Shown here: positions 11,355 through 23,486 of the stretch, piece by piece | Numbering within the stretch: the stretch's first letter is position 1 | Layout of the letters: the number at the start of each line of letters is the position of its first letter | Notes under the pieces: generated by a model | What the model was told of the DNA's origin: nothing | The model's database searches: none | Seen by the model: the letters and a program-made list of their open reading frames with translations, nothing else | Translations under genes and position numbers: made by a program | Origin: Cylicocyclus nassatus | Lineage: Eukaryota; Nematoda; Chromadorea; Rhabditida; Strongylidae | Direction of reading: 5' to 3' | DNA: 64,000 bases | Assembly: GCA_958299035.1 (NCBI GenBank) | Contig: CATQJL010000316.1 | Coordinates: forward strand, 25,583,676 to 25,647,675

Positions 11355-13265
11355 TTAGGTCGTTCCGAAAGTAATGTCGCTTTTTTTCAAGTGAACGCTA
11401 CATCTCGTAGAAGCAAGATTTCTGGGAAATTCTGGTAGCCTTCAATGCAGCATTCATTTTCTTTCTAATGGCTATAATTTCACTGCAGAATACTCGATGA
11501 GCTTTTGAAAAATTACTAAAACCTCCGACGCATGCTTTCTGGGAAGGTCAAGTTTCACAATTTTTCTAACTTTTTGTAATAACTCTTAGAAGGAGTCCAA
11601 GTAATGAATGAAAGAGAAACCCTATAGGAAACCCTACCATTTTTTCTGCTCTCCATATCTCGTCATAATTTTTGTCATAGATTTTCATGAAGCCACCGTA
11701 TTTTTGCAAGCTTGTCTCAAACACATATGCATCAAACACCAATAAACTTCCGGATTCTGAAACTTACTGTTGTAGAGCTGTTCAGCGTAATTGGAACTCG
11801 CTCGTTATTGATAGCCAGTGCTGAGTCGGCCTATGTGGCTGCGGCATACCCGCCGCACCTTGATATACAGGGTGTCCAAAAAGATGTTAACACTGTTTGA
11901 TCGTTAATAACTCCCTTGATTTCAAGTCTTTCGCCGAGCTTTAGGTACTATTTTGTAGAGCGAGGATAAACTTAGATTTGCAGTATCGAGCGAATCATCT
12001 AACTCTCCTCGTTACTGTAGAATTACGGTAGGAAATTTGACAAGGATTTTAGGCCATTGAAACCCATTTTCTGCTTCGGAACAGAGCCAAGCAAGCCAAA
12101 ATCTCTTGTACTATGATAATGGAAGCCGCTAATTTCGGATATGCAATTTTCACTTCATTACGTTACTTCTTTTCAAAGTTATCTTAGGTAAAGTGTAATA
12201 ACTGATTTCCCAGCATGTGTTAAAAATGTGATTACACCGTCAAAAAAGCTGAAAACACTCGTAAAAAGTTTTGTAGTAAAATCAGCGTGCGCGAAAACCC
12301 TAGTACACGAATTTTCAGATTTTTTGAAAAAAATGTTGTCAGAGGGATATTTCACGACGGTTCCACATACTGGAATTTCCTATCGTAATTCTACAGTAAC
12401 GAGGAGCGTTAGATGATTCGCTCGGTACTGAAAATCTAAGTTTATCCTCGCTCTACAAAATTGTACCTAAAGCTCGGCGAAAGACTTGAAAGCAAGGGAG
12501 TTATTAACGATCAAACAGTGTTAACATCTTTTTGGGACACCCTGTATTTACGTGTTGTTATTGCATTGATCTCAGTGAACCCGCGGCATATACGGCTATG
12601 TGTATAAGGGGAATCTTTGTGTTTTTCTAATAAATCGTCAACGGCTCAACGCGATCCACAACACTTACAAAGGTGAATTATGGTTTAACACTAATTTTAC
12701 AAAGCATATGAGCTACCGCTTCAGATCAGCAACTTTCGGAAACTTCGGGTATAGCCTGGGGCGCCCTGAAAACCTGAATTATGATGATTTTCCCCGGAAG
12801 ACTTTATGAATCGGAAACCAAAAACAACTGGTAGAAAGAGGAGAAAAAGCTGCGTCGAATGACACCCGAACTGCTTGCCAGTTGTTGTTCGGTGAGGTTT
12901 GAGTTGACCAAATGTGGAATTTGATAGCACTGAAAAATTGTCTACAAACTCTAAGAAGCAAACTAAGCGAAAGAAAAAATTGTTTAGTATCCTATAGGGT
13001 TTGCTCTACTTATAGGTTACTTGTACATCTTCCGAGATTCAGTACAAAAATAAAGAAAAATAGCCGAACTTGACCATGAGAAAAAGCATGAGTAACAGGT
13101 TTTGGTAATTTTTGAGAGCTCATTACATATTATGCAATGGAATAACAACCATTAGAAAAAGGATAAAATGCTGCATCGACTGATCCCAACATCTTTTGAA
13201 AATCTTGGTTCCACGAAATGTGGCGGTCAGTTGAAAAAAGCGACATTACTTTCGGAACGACCTAA
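11355..13265. mobile_element. Mariner-like element, non-autonomous, TA target duplication
   Basis: It begins TTAGGTCGTTCCGAAAGTAA (11355) and ends with the reverse complement (13265), with TA on both sides (11353-11354, 13266-13267). The inverted similarity continues diverged to about 110 bp (CAATGCAGCATTCATTTTCT at about 11443 against the reverse of AAAATGCTGCATCGA at about 13165). Such TTAGGT ends are typical of mariner. No transposase with a D,D34D pattern is visible. The 677-bp element at 11868-12544 is inserted in it, so without the insert it would be about 1.2 kb. Confidence 0.75.
11868..12544. mobile_element. Nested MITE with ~170-bp inverted arms (CAGGGTGTCC ends)
   Basis: The left arm (11868-12035) starts CAGGGTGTCCAAAAAGATGT; the right arm (about 12373-12544) is its reverse complement with few mismatches, including AACTCCCTTG, GAGCGAGGATAAACTTAGAT and ACTGTAGAATTACG. 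TA lies on both flanks (11866-11867, 12545-12546), which points to Tc1/mariner-type mobilisation. The central 330 bp are non-coding. A diverged relative occurs at about 17175-17815, and the ends at 5964/7183 are of the same type. Confidence 0.8.
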
Positions 13266-13267
13266 TA

Positions 13268-13544
13268 CTTTAGAGTAAATGACAAATATCATTGATTCAC
13301 TTTTATAGCATACATATTTTGTGTGGTCATTATTCCTCTGTGTCATTACTGCTTGGCATCTCACCATCTATTGTTATGTAGTTTTAGATACATGTTGCGT
13401 CATTTGTTTATTGTTTATTTACCTTTAGTAAACGGTTTAATTACCCAAGTTTGAGTTGAGGTACGCATCACCACGAGTCAGCCCGCGTGGCATCTATCGT
13501 TATCGTTGGTACTAGAAGGTTATCGCTCTGAATATATTTCGTAT
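13268..13544. other. No gene recognised
   Basis: AT-rich spacer between the mariner-like element and the Helitron 5' end; nothing supportable. Confidence 0.4.
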
Positions 13545-13947
13545 TCTATATATAAAGCTGAATGTTTGTTTGCATGTCTGTCTGTCTGTCTGTGTGTACG
13601 TATGTTCCGAATAGAAAATTCCATTTTTGAACCGATCCGGACCAAACTTGGCACACATACACTTCGGGGCAGGGCGGTGTCATAGGCTACTTTTTGTCAT
13701 TGATCGATATTGATTTTATCGATTTTCATCGATTTTATTGCACCTAGTTTGAGTTCACCTACGGGGCTGGGAGTTTGCACAGGGGGGGGGGTAAGTGAGC
13801 ATAGGGATTCCGAATACAATAATAGTTCGCAAAATTATCGATTACTTTTGTCGATTTATATTGATTTTTTTGCAGAGTTCACCTACGGGGCTGGGAGTTG
13901 CCAGCAGGGGGGGGGGGTAAGTGCGCATGGGGATTCCGAATACAGTA

Positions 13948-14162
13948 CCCTATTTTCAGGTGTATAAGCCGCGGGTGGTCCTAGCTTACATCGACCAGCC
14001 CGAACACATTAAATGACCTCGCAATGGAAGGACTCTATAGTGTGCTGCGTATTGCCTGATATAATCGTGCGGCTTAAGAATCGCTTTTCGAAACACAGTG
14101 GAGCGGCTGAGCAGCCCGGGCGAAAATTTGAAAAAGTGCGGCTTATACGCCTGAAAATAGGG
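13948..14162. mobile_element. MITE with 25-bp TIRs and TA duplication
   Basis: CCCTATTTTCAGGTGTATAA at the left end is matched by the reverse complement at the right end (25 bp, one mismatch). TA lies at 13946-13947 and 14163-14164. Ends reading CAGG-GTATAAGCCGC with a TA target are typical of pogo/Tigger-type or other Tc1/mariner-relative MITEs. It is inserted inside the Helitron's repeat series. Confidence 0.85.
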
Positions 14163-14480
14163 TATTAGTTTTCACAATTATCGATTACTTTCATTGATTT
14201 CATCGATTGTAAGTTTGAGCTACGGGGCTGGGAGTTTGCACAGGGGGTAATTGAGCATGGGGATTCCGAATACAAGATTAGTTTCTAGGATTATCGATTA
14301 CTTTTATCGATTTTATCGATTTTTTTGCAAAGTTCGAGCTACGGGGCTCGGATTTGGCACAGGGGGAGGGGTAATCGAGCATGCTGATTACGAGTTTGAT
14401 ATTAGTTTGGCGCTATTCGGCTATCCGGGCCCCAAATTTTTTTGCGGTAGAGCTTGCTCAAACTATATAAGGGTTATTTT

Positions 14481-14710
14481 AAGGGCCGGGCATACTTCAA
14501 GCGATTTCAACCGCGACGCGATTTGGCAATATTCCAGGTGTCCGTAACTCATTGTAAGCACATTATAAATGTACAGAAGATAGGGCATTTCATCAGTTTA
14601 CGTAAGTTATACACACTATGCATGTGCAGTTTGCTAATGTTGGATCCGAAGACTTCTGGCGAATTGCCAAATCGCGTCGCGACTAAAATCGCGAAGTATG
14701 CCCAGCCCTT
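14481..14710. mobile_element. MITE with ~65-bp inverted ends
   Basis: AAGGGCCGGGCATACTTC at the left end and its near reverse complement GAAGTATGCCCAGCCCTT at the right end continue inward through CGCGACGCGATTTGGCAAT and its partner ATTGCCAAATCGCGTCGCG. The middle is about 100 bp of unrelated sequence. The target duplication is unclear. It lies within the Helitron. Confidence 0.8.
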
Positions 14711-15906
14711 TACATGCTGATTACAGATATCACACTTTCCCCGCAGCACGTCTTCCTGTGTGGTTACGATAGGTGTACTTTAGGAAGTCAAAATCATGAA
14801 TTCGGCTGGAGTTCGGTCCATATGGCTTATTCGACATGCTAATTACGAATATCATCTCTCTCTGCATATTGGGACCTTTTCATAGAGTTGTGGTGGTTAT
14901 ATGGCATGGGGTCGAAAACATAGATTTGCTTTAAACTTCGTCTAGGGTAGTCATTTAGCGCGCTGAACATGAATAACATGTTGATTTCGCAGGATAGTGC
15001 ATCTTCTTGGATTACGGTGGGTGTAGATGGGTCGAAGTTCCAGATTTGCTCAAAACCTTACCTGTGACAGTTCACAAGTATATCGCTTATGAATATGATG
15101 CTTGCTCGCTGTCATAACGCAGTAACGAAGTTATGGTGAGTTGCAGGATTTGAATGGACATTTTTTCGCTTTCGGGCCAATTTAGATCCCAGATAATCAA
15201 GAGAGAGGTCGTTTGCATGGCGGTCTCCAGCGCCATCCTTATAACCTGTCCCAACGCGTAACGCACGCGGCAAATCTCCCTCCCCTTTTTTGCTTAGGCA
15301 AAAGCCGCCGAAGGGTGTCTCGCAGGCGGCAGTGGTACTATAAGGGAAAGCATTACGGTCGTGGGGAACTTTTATACCACACGAATTGCCTTTATCGTGG
15401 GGATTGAGCACGATATTCCTGAAACAGCAAAACAGCTATATCGCGCCAAATGATTACGATATTCGTCATCATCGGCTTTAATAATCCCCATGTACCGACT
15501 TTGAGCAAGATCCATCACAAAAACATCTTTAGGCTGGATAGCCAAATAGCGCCATCAGTTTCCAGAATTATCCTTACTTTTACCGATTTTATTGTTTTTT
15601 TTTGCAAAGTTTGAGCTACGGATCTGGGAGTTAGCACAGGGAGGTAATCGAGCATGGGGATTCCGAATACAATATTAGTTTTCAGGATTATCGATCACTT
15701 TTATCGATTTTATCGATTTTTTTTGCAAAGTTTGAGCTACGGGGATGGGGGTTGTTGAGGGAGGTAGGTGGGCATGCTACTTACTAACACAGCGGGTATA
15801 GGGAATTGCATGTAGAAGTGGGCACAATGAAAGGTTTTACAGGGATAGGCATAAGACATTAATCATAGCATTGACAGGGCCGGGCGGAGCCGGGTATGCC
15901 AGTTAG

Positions 15907-16625
15907 TAATCGAATAAATTCGAACTTGACAAATTTCGAATAAGTGAATATCGAATATATTCGAAGCTTTGAAATTTTCGAATCATTGAATTTCGAATAA
16001 ATTTTATTCGAATAGTTTATTCGAATACTCGAATAAACTATTCGACTCGGTCCAAAGTATACGTATATGTACCACTGCTATGCAATCCTTGTAAGCGCGC
16101 CGATATCCTCGCAATCTGAAGTCCGCTCCTTTCTCAGCGCTGTAGGACGGCTTTAGTCCCAGCACCGTTAAAGGTTTTTTCGTGGTCGAAAAGATTAAGA
16201 CGAAAAGCAGGTAGTTCCGCCGAATGACTAAAATGCTTGAAGTAGTCTGAATTTGGTCTATGCAACTGAATCGTGTTAGCCGTTGCCCTCGATGCGATAA
16301 AGGAGCATGCTTTATTTGAGAGATGGTTGAGGTTTTCCCTGTGGTTGGAAATTAGTTCTTTCTGAAGATGAAGTAGGCGACACGAGTTCGGATGTCCTCA
16401 GGCTCGCATAGAGATCATCATTTCCCCGTTGAGGTCTTCATAGTCCAAATGGCGATGCGCAATTTACTGGGTAGTATACTTTGGAGCGAATCGAATAAAT
16501 ATTCGAGTAATCAAATAAAATTCATTCGAAATTCGATTATTCGAAAATTTCAAAGCCTCGAATATATTCGACATCGACATACATTCGAAATTTGTCAAGT
16601 TCGAATTTATTCGATTATTTGGTCA
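15907..16625. mobile_element. TTCGAA-rich foldback element abutting the Helitron 3' end
   Basis: The left arm (15907-16062) and the right arm (about 16478-16625) are inverted copies built from TTCGAA/ATTCGAAT words. Non-repetitive landmarks in both are GAACTTGACAAATTTCGAA, GCTTTGAAATTTTCGAAT and CCAAAGTATAC. The 415-bp centre is not TTCGAA-rich and has no recognised gene. The left edge coincides with the Helitron 3' end to within a few bases. Confidence 0.7.
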
Positions 16626-16894
16626 TTCGAAAGTTTTGGTTTTTGAATATATTCGAACAATCGAGTATTCACTTTCAATAACTCGTATATTCGACATTTT
16701 CGTGTAATCGAATAACTGCTTGATATCATCACCTTTTTGATTGCTGTATCAGCAAATATCGTTTGTTGTTCAAGTACTACATGAAGTTCTTCATTGTGCT
16801 AATTCGATCAAAATTGGTTTCGATATTTTACATAGTTGATGCAAAGTACTGTTGCACTACTGCAAAGTAGTGCAAAGTCGTTTATTCGAATTTT

Positions 16895-17160
16895 TTCCCG
16901 ACTGTATTCGATTAATCAAAAATTTTCCATTCCAAAAATATTCGATATTCGATTATTCGACAATTTTTTGTTTCGAAAATATTCGATATTCGATTATTCG
17001 GCATTTTTGTTTTCCGAAAATACTCGATATTCGGATATTCGGAATTTTTTTGTTCTTGAAGATATTCGAAATTCGATTATTCGATATTTTTGATTTTTGA
17101 TATTAATATATATGAATATATTTTATTCGATTATTAGAAAAAAAATTCGAACATCCCAAA
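16895..17160. repeat. Degenerate TTCGAATATTCGA minisatellite
   Basis: Imperfect ~45-bp periodicity of ATTCGATATTCGATTATTCG words separated by T-rich linkers (at about 16910, 16965, 17020 and 17060). The vocabulary is the same as in the arms of the neighbouring foldback, so it is probably a derivative of it. Confidence 0.65.
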
Positions 17161-17174
17161 GTTTAATATATAGT

Positions 17175-17815
17175 ACGTCTCAAAAAAAAATGCCTACGGT
17201 TTGATTATTAGAAGCTCACTTGTCAAGGATACTTTGGAGAAGCTCTAAGCATCAATAGAGCTGGCTTCAGCTTAGATTTACATTCTAAAGCAGGTCACTC
17301 ATTTCTTTTCATTAGTATAAAATCACGGCAGGAATTTTAACGAGAGTTTTGAGCCATGGAAGATCATATTTTGGCTTTGAAAGTAAACATAGTGACCTAA
17401 AAACTCTCACTAAGCTAATTAGAGTTGCTTACTCTAAATAAAGAGTTTGCATTATAATGCTTTCTTGAAAAATTATGCCAGTAAGCAGTAGCAGCTCTTT
17501 TATGTTGCTGAAAATTGTGATTACACTGTTTAGAGACTTTCACAACCTCGTACAAAGTTGAGAAACATGGGTCCATAAAAGAATATTACACAAATCTCCA
17601 AATTTTTTTCTCAAAATTATTCGAAGGCACCTTTTTTTACAGCGACGCCATAAGCCGAAAGTTGCTACCGTGATCTTACAGTAATGAAGAGCGATCGGTG
17701 ATTCCTCTATACTGTAAATAAAGTTGAGCCAGCTTTACAAAATAATGCCCAAGGCTTCTCGAAGACTTGGTGGATAAAGAATTATTAACAATAAAGCAGT
17801 AGATACACTTTTTTA
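17175..17815. mobile_element. Diverged MITE related to the 11868 element
   Basis: The two ends are diverged inverted repeats (GATTATTAGAAGCTC...GGAGAAGCTC against the reverse of GCTTCTCGAAGACTTGG...AATTATTAACA). Internal words TTAGATTTACA and AATCACGGCAGGAA, with partners near 17670-17720, align with the arms of the 11868-12544 element. Exact borders and target duplication are not resolvable. Confidence 0.5.
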
Positions 17816-17819
17816 GAAA

Positions 17820-19130
17820 TGCGGTAATTTACCGCCTCCCGACCATCACAGTTGTGGAGGGAGTTTAAAAAATAAACACAATACCGCTAAAGCTGTTTTA
17901 TCGCATCCTTGCATGAGCATGCTAGGGCTGGAAAGAAAGAAGCCATCGATTTCCTAGAGTCTCTTTCATTTCCCTCAAAATTTCGTTTTACGAAGGAAAT
18001 TGCTGCGCATTGTTGCTAGAGCAAGCGTTTGAATAGTTATCGTTCTTAAGCAATCCACCTCGAGTCCGGAAATTCTAGCAAAATTCGACACGACTGCTCT
18101 ATCAGAGCTCTGCTACGCAGCTGAGACCTAGCCGTGGTTACTGCGGTCATGTGGGAATTAAGGATAACTTATAGAGCGCAATGACGCAGTCCAAAAACCA
18201 CTTGTTACATAACTTGTCGGACTTGCAGGGCGGTTTTAGAAAAAATACTTCTTTTTGTTATTAATTGCTCAGAAAGCGAAAAGCATGGGCCCGTTCAACT
18301 CATGAGAACATAGTCGGGAAACATACGCAAAGAAATTAGATCCGATGATCCAATGTGCAAAACGCTTTTACCCTATTATTAGGTTGTGAAAAAGTTCCGG
18401 GGCACTTTCGGAAATTTTATTTTTGAACGCATTTTTTTGGCGCTCGATCGGATTTTGACACCAAGTGTGCTATAGTGTTCGGTAGAGCGAAGCCTAAATT
18501 TTTCATACACTTCTGGTTTCTTTCGATGCCAAAATCTGTTTGACCTGCACATCAAAAAAGGTAATCTTCCCAACCATTTTTTGTGCAACTCAGAGAATTT
18601 TGTCCAAGTCATGAGTAATCCAATTGAGGAGCCTGTTAACTTCTTACCCGCAGCTGCACTCGAGTTTTGCGATTGTGCGCAAAAATTACAAGCTGTCAAA
18701 CTTGCCTCTGACTGCAACTTTTTTCGCAGCTAATTCGCTTCTGCAGGGATCGCCGCGCCTCGATGATGGGTCCAAAAGATGTGTAAGGCATTACACGAAC
18801 AATGGACGCAGTATCAAAGATTTGGTTCTCCCTGTGCAGAATGAAAAGACTTCAGAGTCACTTTCTAGAAAAATGGTGCATTTTGGAGTCAAAAAATGGT
18901 CGACAAACTTTCTAGAAAAAATTTTTTTGCAGGAGGTCCCTCAAAAACACGTTTGGTCCTCATGACAGTCCCCACAGACTTCTATATAGTTACAGCATTT
19001 GGGGTCTCCAGCTGTTATCCTGCCTGAGATAATCCTGCACAAACAAGCCACTTCTCGCGTCGAACCTTTCTCCTTCTGCGCAAGCTAGTGGACCGCTATG
19101 ATGTGCTGAAAAGCAGCCACACGACAAGTA
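17820..19130. other. No gene recognised
   Basis: Mixed sequence with short open frames on both strands and no supportable motif. A TTAGGTTGTGAAAAAGTTCC stretch at 18380 resembles a mariner end, but no partner end was found. Confidence 0.35.
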
Positions 19131-19132
19131 TA

Positions 19133-19250
19133 CAGTGCTTGACAAAATTATAGGTCCACCTAAAGTTTTTATTGATCAAAGCACTTCTGAACCCCGCATT
19201 TTTTTAGGTAGGTACACATCTAAAAACGTTAAACAGCTGCTTTGGTCAAG
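19133..19250 (+). mobile_element. Tc1-like terminal repeat fragment
   Basis: TA followed by CAGTGCTTGACAAAATTATA (from 19133) is the classical outer end of Tc1-family elements. No opposite end or transposase was found downstream, so this is a solo or truncated end. The right limit is arbitrary. Confidence 0.5.
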
Positions 19251-19332
19251 CTGTGCCGTACCTCCAAAAAGAACTGATTATCTGCTTTTTTGCCTTGAAG
19301 ATGTACTTACATGTATTTCGCTCCACAGGGAG

Positions 19333-19389
19333 TCTCCGCGCAGGGAGTCCCGCGTAGAAAAAATCTCCGCGCAGGGAGTCCCGCGTAGA
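19333..19389. repeat. 26-bp direct repeat, two copies 31 bp apart
   Basis: TCTCCGCGCAGGGAGTCCCG and the following CGTAGA occur at 19333-19358 and exactly again at 19364-19389, separated by five A/T-rich bases. Locally GC-rich. Confidence 0.9.
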
Positions 19390-22300
19390 TACAGAAGGTA
19401 AAAGGGTAAACATGGACTCAGCTTTAAATTGGTTTGGAAGGGTTATTGACTCACTCACGATCAAAATCACAAAATTGACTGAAATTTAGCAGATTCCTCG
19501 GCATCTTGATCGGGAAAATCATACTCGCTGGCTTCGGTAACGCGTTGTTGTGAATTTACGATGTATACTGTAGATGAACACTTTTTGCACTCAGGCCTTT
19601 TTAGAACTCAGGCCACGAAGTCTTTATTACGCGAAATGGAATGAACGCGATATCTGCGGTCAGGGAGGACAACCCTTCTCCAAAAAGTTTCAGGCAGAAC
19701 TGCGATTTTGACCAAATACCGTACTTACCGAAACTCAACGGAAGGCCTCATCTGAAAAGAGATGGGCGGGTAGTGTTTGACTGAAACTCCAAGTCTAAAG
19801 CTGTGCGTTGACACGAAGTTGACTGTGAAATTCCTTCTGAAACTCCGAGTTAACTTTGAGCTTCGTTTCTCAAATTCGGAGTTTCGTTCTGTACATGTGT
19901 TGAGGCGCTGCCCGCTTCATCGCAAAACAATCCGACGGAGCCGGGACTCAAAGGCAGCGCCCGGTCAGATACGAAAATGTAGAGTACAGAGGCGCCCGTC
20001 CTGGTAATGCTCTTATCCAACTGGCAATGCACCAATTTGCTTCTGAAGCGAGAAAACCGCTTCAGAAGTGGCGAGCGGAACGCCCTGGCGACCGTGGACG
20101 AGTTAGTTCAATAAGCCAGAGCGCGCATACCGCACACAGTCAAGATGTAGGGTCCCACAAACACTCTGCGTTTTAGACCTTGGCGGCAGGCTACAAAATT
20201 CAAATTAAGAGCTTTTGAGTACGTTTTCAGCGTTTTCGTGCTCTCATTTTCAAAACCAGCGGAAAGGATAAGCCCAGGTAAGCGAAGAAAATTCTGTCCG
20301 AAATCTTTCCCGAACGCTGCCTTTAAACTTGGGTTATTCGCGCACTGACCCGACTGCCAGCCTTTTACGCCACATAGCCAGTGCCGGTCTGGATTAATGA
20401 ATGCACTCAATCTTACGTGTCAAGACACGGTGAGGAGTTAGACTTGCCTGTGAGATGCCTGGTAATAAAGTATTACAGCTTTTTGAAGAAATGAGTGACT
20501 TTATGAACGACAGCCTGGGTATCGTGCACAGTGCGCCGAACGCTCTCCCCCCCCCCCCTATCTGATTAGCGCAAAAATGAGCTGCAGTTATTGGAAGGAC
20601 TTCATCTTTCATGCTTCTACTGTTTGCAAATCAGAATTCATAAACCTACAGAAATTTTATGAAATTATTCATTAGCTTCCATAAACATTTTTCGATCTCA
20701 TTCAGTTTGCAAGCCCTTTTTCAATCCATGTCAGCTTTTTGTTCCTAGCAGTTTAGTACAAATCAATTAATTAAATAAAATTCTTTAAAAAAAATTGTTC
20801 AATGCTTGCATTTATTTCACATTATTTACATGTACCATTTGATTCAACTGGCTTGCCATCGGCAAAGGCGGGGCTTCGTGACCTAATTAAGGCCAGGTAA
20901 TAATCAGAGAGCACTCGCGCGAGATAAACGCAGTTGCGTCGCGGGCGCGAGCGGCCCAAGTACACTGTTGTGTCATATCTTGTGATGATAGTTACTTTTG
21001 ATAATACTACAAGCGATCAGAAACCTCTCGTAATCAACTATTCGGCCATATAGAAAATTTCAGAGAAAAACTCCAGGAAAAACGTTTCACTTACGGTTTT
21101 CTTGGAAATTTGATGACGTTATGTTTAGCTTTGATTCCGAAAAATGCTGAGACTATACAAAGCGATAAGATTTATGCGAAATTGCGCGTGAATTTGTCTA
21201 GTGATGTGAGGTCACTCAGACAATTATGCCTGAAGTATTCTAGATTGATTATCACGCTCCAAAATTAAATAGCTCGGTCATACATAGAAAGAATTAACAA
21301 AATCCTTTAAAATCTACGTCATCGCACCAGTACATTATGAATTCACAAAAAATGGAAGCAAATTAGCGAAGTTAAGCTTCTTGTCAACTTGAAACAAGCC
21401 CACTATCAGAGCTGCTTCTAGTAGACTAGTGAACATTTCCACGAAGCAGTGCTAAAGCTGTAGTGCAGAAAACTCGTCCATCTAGCGATAGGCGTGGCTA
21501 ACGATGCGACCTTATTGACACATCCTGCTTTAACGCGCGTTATCGTTCATAAAGTCCGCCACCCTTTTTGAAGTGGTAGCAAGATGATAAATAGAATATA
21601 GACATACAGTTCGCATCAATCGCGTGCTCACTTTTCCGTAAACGCATGAGCTTCGCGCCACGTTCGCGCGCGTATAACTCGAGCAATCAAATGGGTCTCA
21701 TCGATTAAAGATCCGGACGCAGAGCCCTTGTATTGCGCATGCGTTATACCCATGCAAAAGGGGGTACGTAATTGGCACTGACTGTAGACCGTAATGCAAC
21801 AATTCGCCCCTACTCCTTTCCCATTATCTTGATGCGCCATTGAATGTTAAAATTTGAAAGAATCATCATTGATAATAATCAGATTTCAAATTCGAATTAA
21901 CATTATTTAAAATTTGGATATTCAAAATATCCGACCAGAATTTTGAAAAATCGGCTTTCAAATGATAGTCAAAATCTAATCTCATTCGAAACTCAAATGT
22001 CATTTCGAACTTTAAATGACATGAATATTATAACAATTTCCAAATAATTTTTGGTGTTCCTGTTAACAGAAGAACAAAAAATTTAGTAAAAATAAGATGG
22101 GGCTAATTGATATCATTGATTCTTTGCTAAGAATAGTTCGACTCGACCAATATTGCTTTTCTTCCGCATACGACCACCGTAACTTAGATAACCCTCGTTG
22201 AAAGCGGACAGCATAATCATGTTTGCCTTGTGAATCCACTGACGAAGTTCCAGGCAGTTCAGCTACTTTAGGTCACCAAACACCTATTGTGTCCCGTCGC

Positions 22301-22450
22301 GGTCCTGGCAGTAGAATAAAAATAGTACATTTTTAAGCATTTACTGAACAATTCCCCTAAAAGGCAAGTTTAAACAAGTTCTTTTAATCCATTTACCTAA
22401 ATTTATCGTATCGCCTTATGATAGTTATTTCCTTTGCGGCTACGATATTC
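19390..22450. other. No gene recognised
   Basis: About 3 kb without a supportable gene. Notable only are an 11-base C run near 20548 and an AT-rich segment at 21840-22100. Open frames are short and unlike any family I know. Confidence 0.35.
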
Positions 22451-23060
22451 GTGATCAACGCGCAGAATTACCCCCCCCCCTCGACCAAGTTTTATTAATT
22501 CTGTGGCTTTGGCAGTCTGTCGTATCTTTACAGTCGCTCCGCTGTACAACACTGCAGTGAAAAATGGGCGACATGGTCGTGGTCAGCACACTGCATAACG
22601 CCATTGATTCAATTTTGGATCTATCATGTGGCTTTGACTTGACTACTAACCCCACACTAATCTCTATCCCCCTTTGGTTAAAAATAAACACTACGGTCGT
22701 GAGTACCAAATAACCCCGCCAGACCAAGTTTTAGTCTGTTCCTGATATCTCCTGTCTACAGTAAGCCTACCGTAATCCCGCTCAGTGGCCAAATGGCGAA
22801 AAAGAAATATCATGCCCGCGGTCACCATGTCAAAAACCCCACTGTACCAAGTTTCAACTTCCTGATTTTAGCTCATTTACCTTATAGCTACCGTAACCTT
22901 GCTAAATGGACCCATAGTTCAAAAGTCCCACTGTGCCAAGTTTCGAAAGAATTCGTTATTAGTTTTATCGTTATTTCGCCAACTACCGTACCCCTACTGT
23001 AATCTAGCTATGCGGCCAAATGGCTATGAACATCGTGATTGTGATCAACGAGTCGAACAG
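22450..23060. repeat. Degenerate ~110-bp tandem units
   Basis: Loose repetition of a CCAAGTTT word followed by GCTACCGTAA/TACCGTAACC and GCTAAATGG/GGCCAAATGG at roughly 110-bp spacing (22490, 22725, 22845, 22940). It recalls the CCAAACTTGGCAC and repeat vocabulary of the local Helitron family, but heavily diverged. A 10-base C run occurs at 22470. Confidence 0.4.
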
Positions 23061-23127
23061 CACCCAAGGCAGATTTTTAAAATTTGTGTTCAAAGGTGTA
23101 CCACTATATCGCAATCATGCTTGCTGA

Positions 23128-23235
23128 GGCTACGTTCATACTGATTCGGAAGTTCGGGAGCAGTTCCAGCACAGCGCTCGAACTAGCGTTGTGCTGGAAC
23201 TGATCCCGGACTTTGGAATGAATATGAACGCAGCC
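23128..23235. mobile_element. Short near-palindromic MITE, 108 bp
   Basis: The two halves are inverted copies about 50 bp long around a short centre near CTCGAACTAG. Landmarks are GGCTACGTTCATACTGATTC (left) against GAATATGAACGCAGCC (right), and CAGTTCCAGCACA against TGTGCTGGAACTG. TGA flanks both sides (23125-23127, 23236-23238). The superfamily is not assigned. Confidence 0.75.
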
Positions 23236-23486
23236 TGAATCTACCAGAATGCAAAGGTCATTTAAAAGTTGTGACGACGGATTTGTCTGTGGTCTTTGCG
23301 CCCACAGGATCAGAAAACACTCATACAAAAAGGCATTACTCGTTCTTCAGCTCAGTCACTTCCAGTGTCTGAATGCTATCATATGTATGCAGAAGAACCA
23401 TTCGAAAAGAGATGAAAATCAAAATAGCGGTTGCTAGGTATGCATGCGTGTCGCGCACGGTCGCACCATCGTCACAATTTTTCGAA

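Larger units (their letters stand above)
13690..15785. repeat. Internal ~110-bp Helitron repeats (interrupted tandem series)
   Basis: At least six partial units, at about 13700, 13840, 14175, 14290, 15560 and 15690, share TTATCGATT-rich starts, then GAGCTACGGGGCTGGGAGTT, a G-run (GGGGGGGG in two units), GGGGATTCCGAATACA and a return to ATTATCGAT. The series is split by the two MITEs and by a unique stretch at 14710-15550. The same unit opens the truncated copy at 23640. Confidence 0.7.
13545..15906 (+). mobile_element. Non-autonomous Helitron, both ends present
   Basis: The 5' end TCTATATATAAAGCTGAATG is followed by TGTCTGTCTGTCTG repeats and GGACCAAACTTGGCACACAT, a 5' consensus seen in many animal Helitrons. 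The 3' end at 15877-15906 carries the GC-rich GGGCCGGGCGGAGCCGGGTA hairpin region and closes CAGTTAG before T, a slight variant of the usual CTAG-T end. No Rep or helicase frame lies inside, so it depends on a trans source. Its interior is filled with ~110-bp repeats and carries two younger MITEs (13948-14162 and about 14481-14710). A 5'-end copy of the same family lies at 23487. Confidence 0.75.

Noticed and set aside
18379..18717. Minus-strand 112-codon frame next to a TTAGGTTGTG mariner-like end
   Set aside because: No D,D34D pattern or other transposase motif could be seen, and no second end was found.
22455..22727. Minus-strand 90-codon frame and neighbours in the degenerate repeat region
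   Set aside because: No motif, repeat-derived composition and no splice support.
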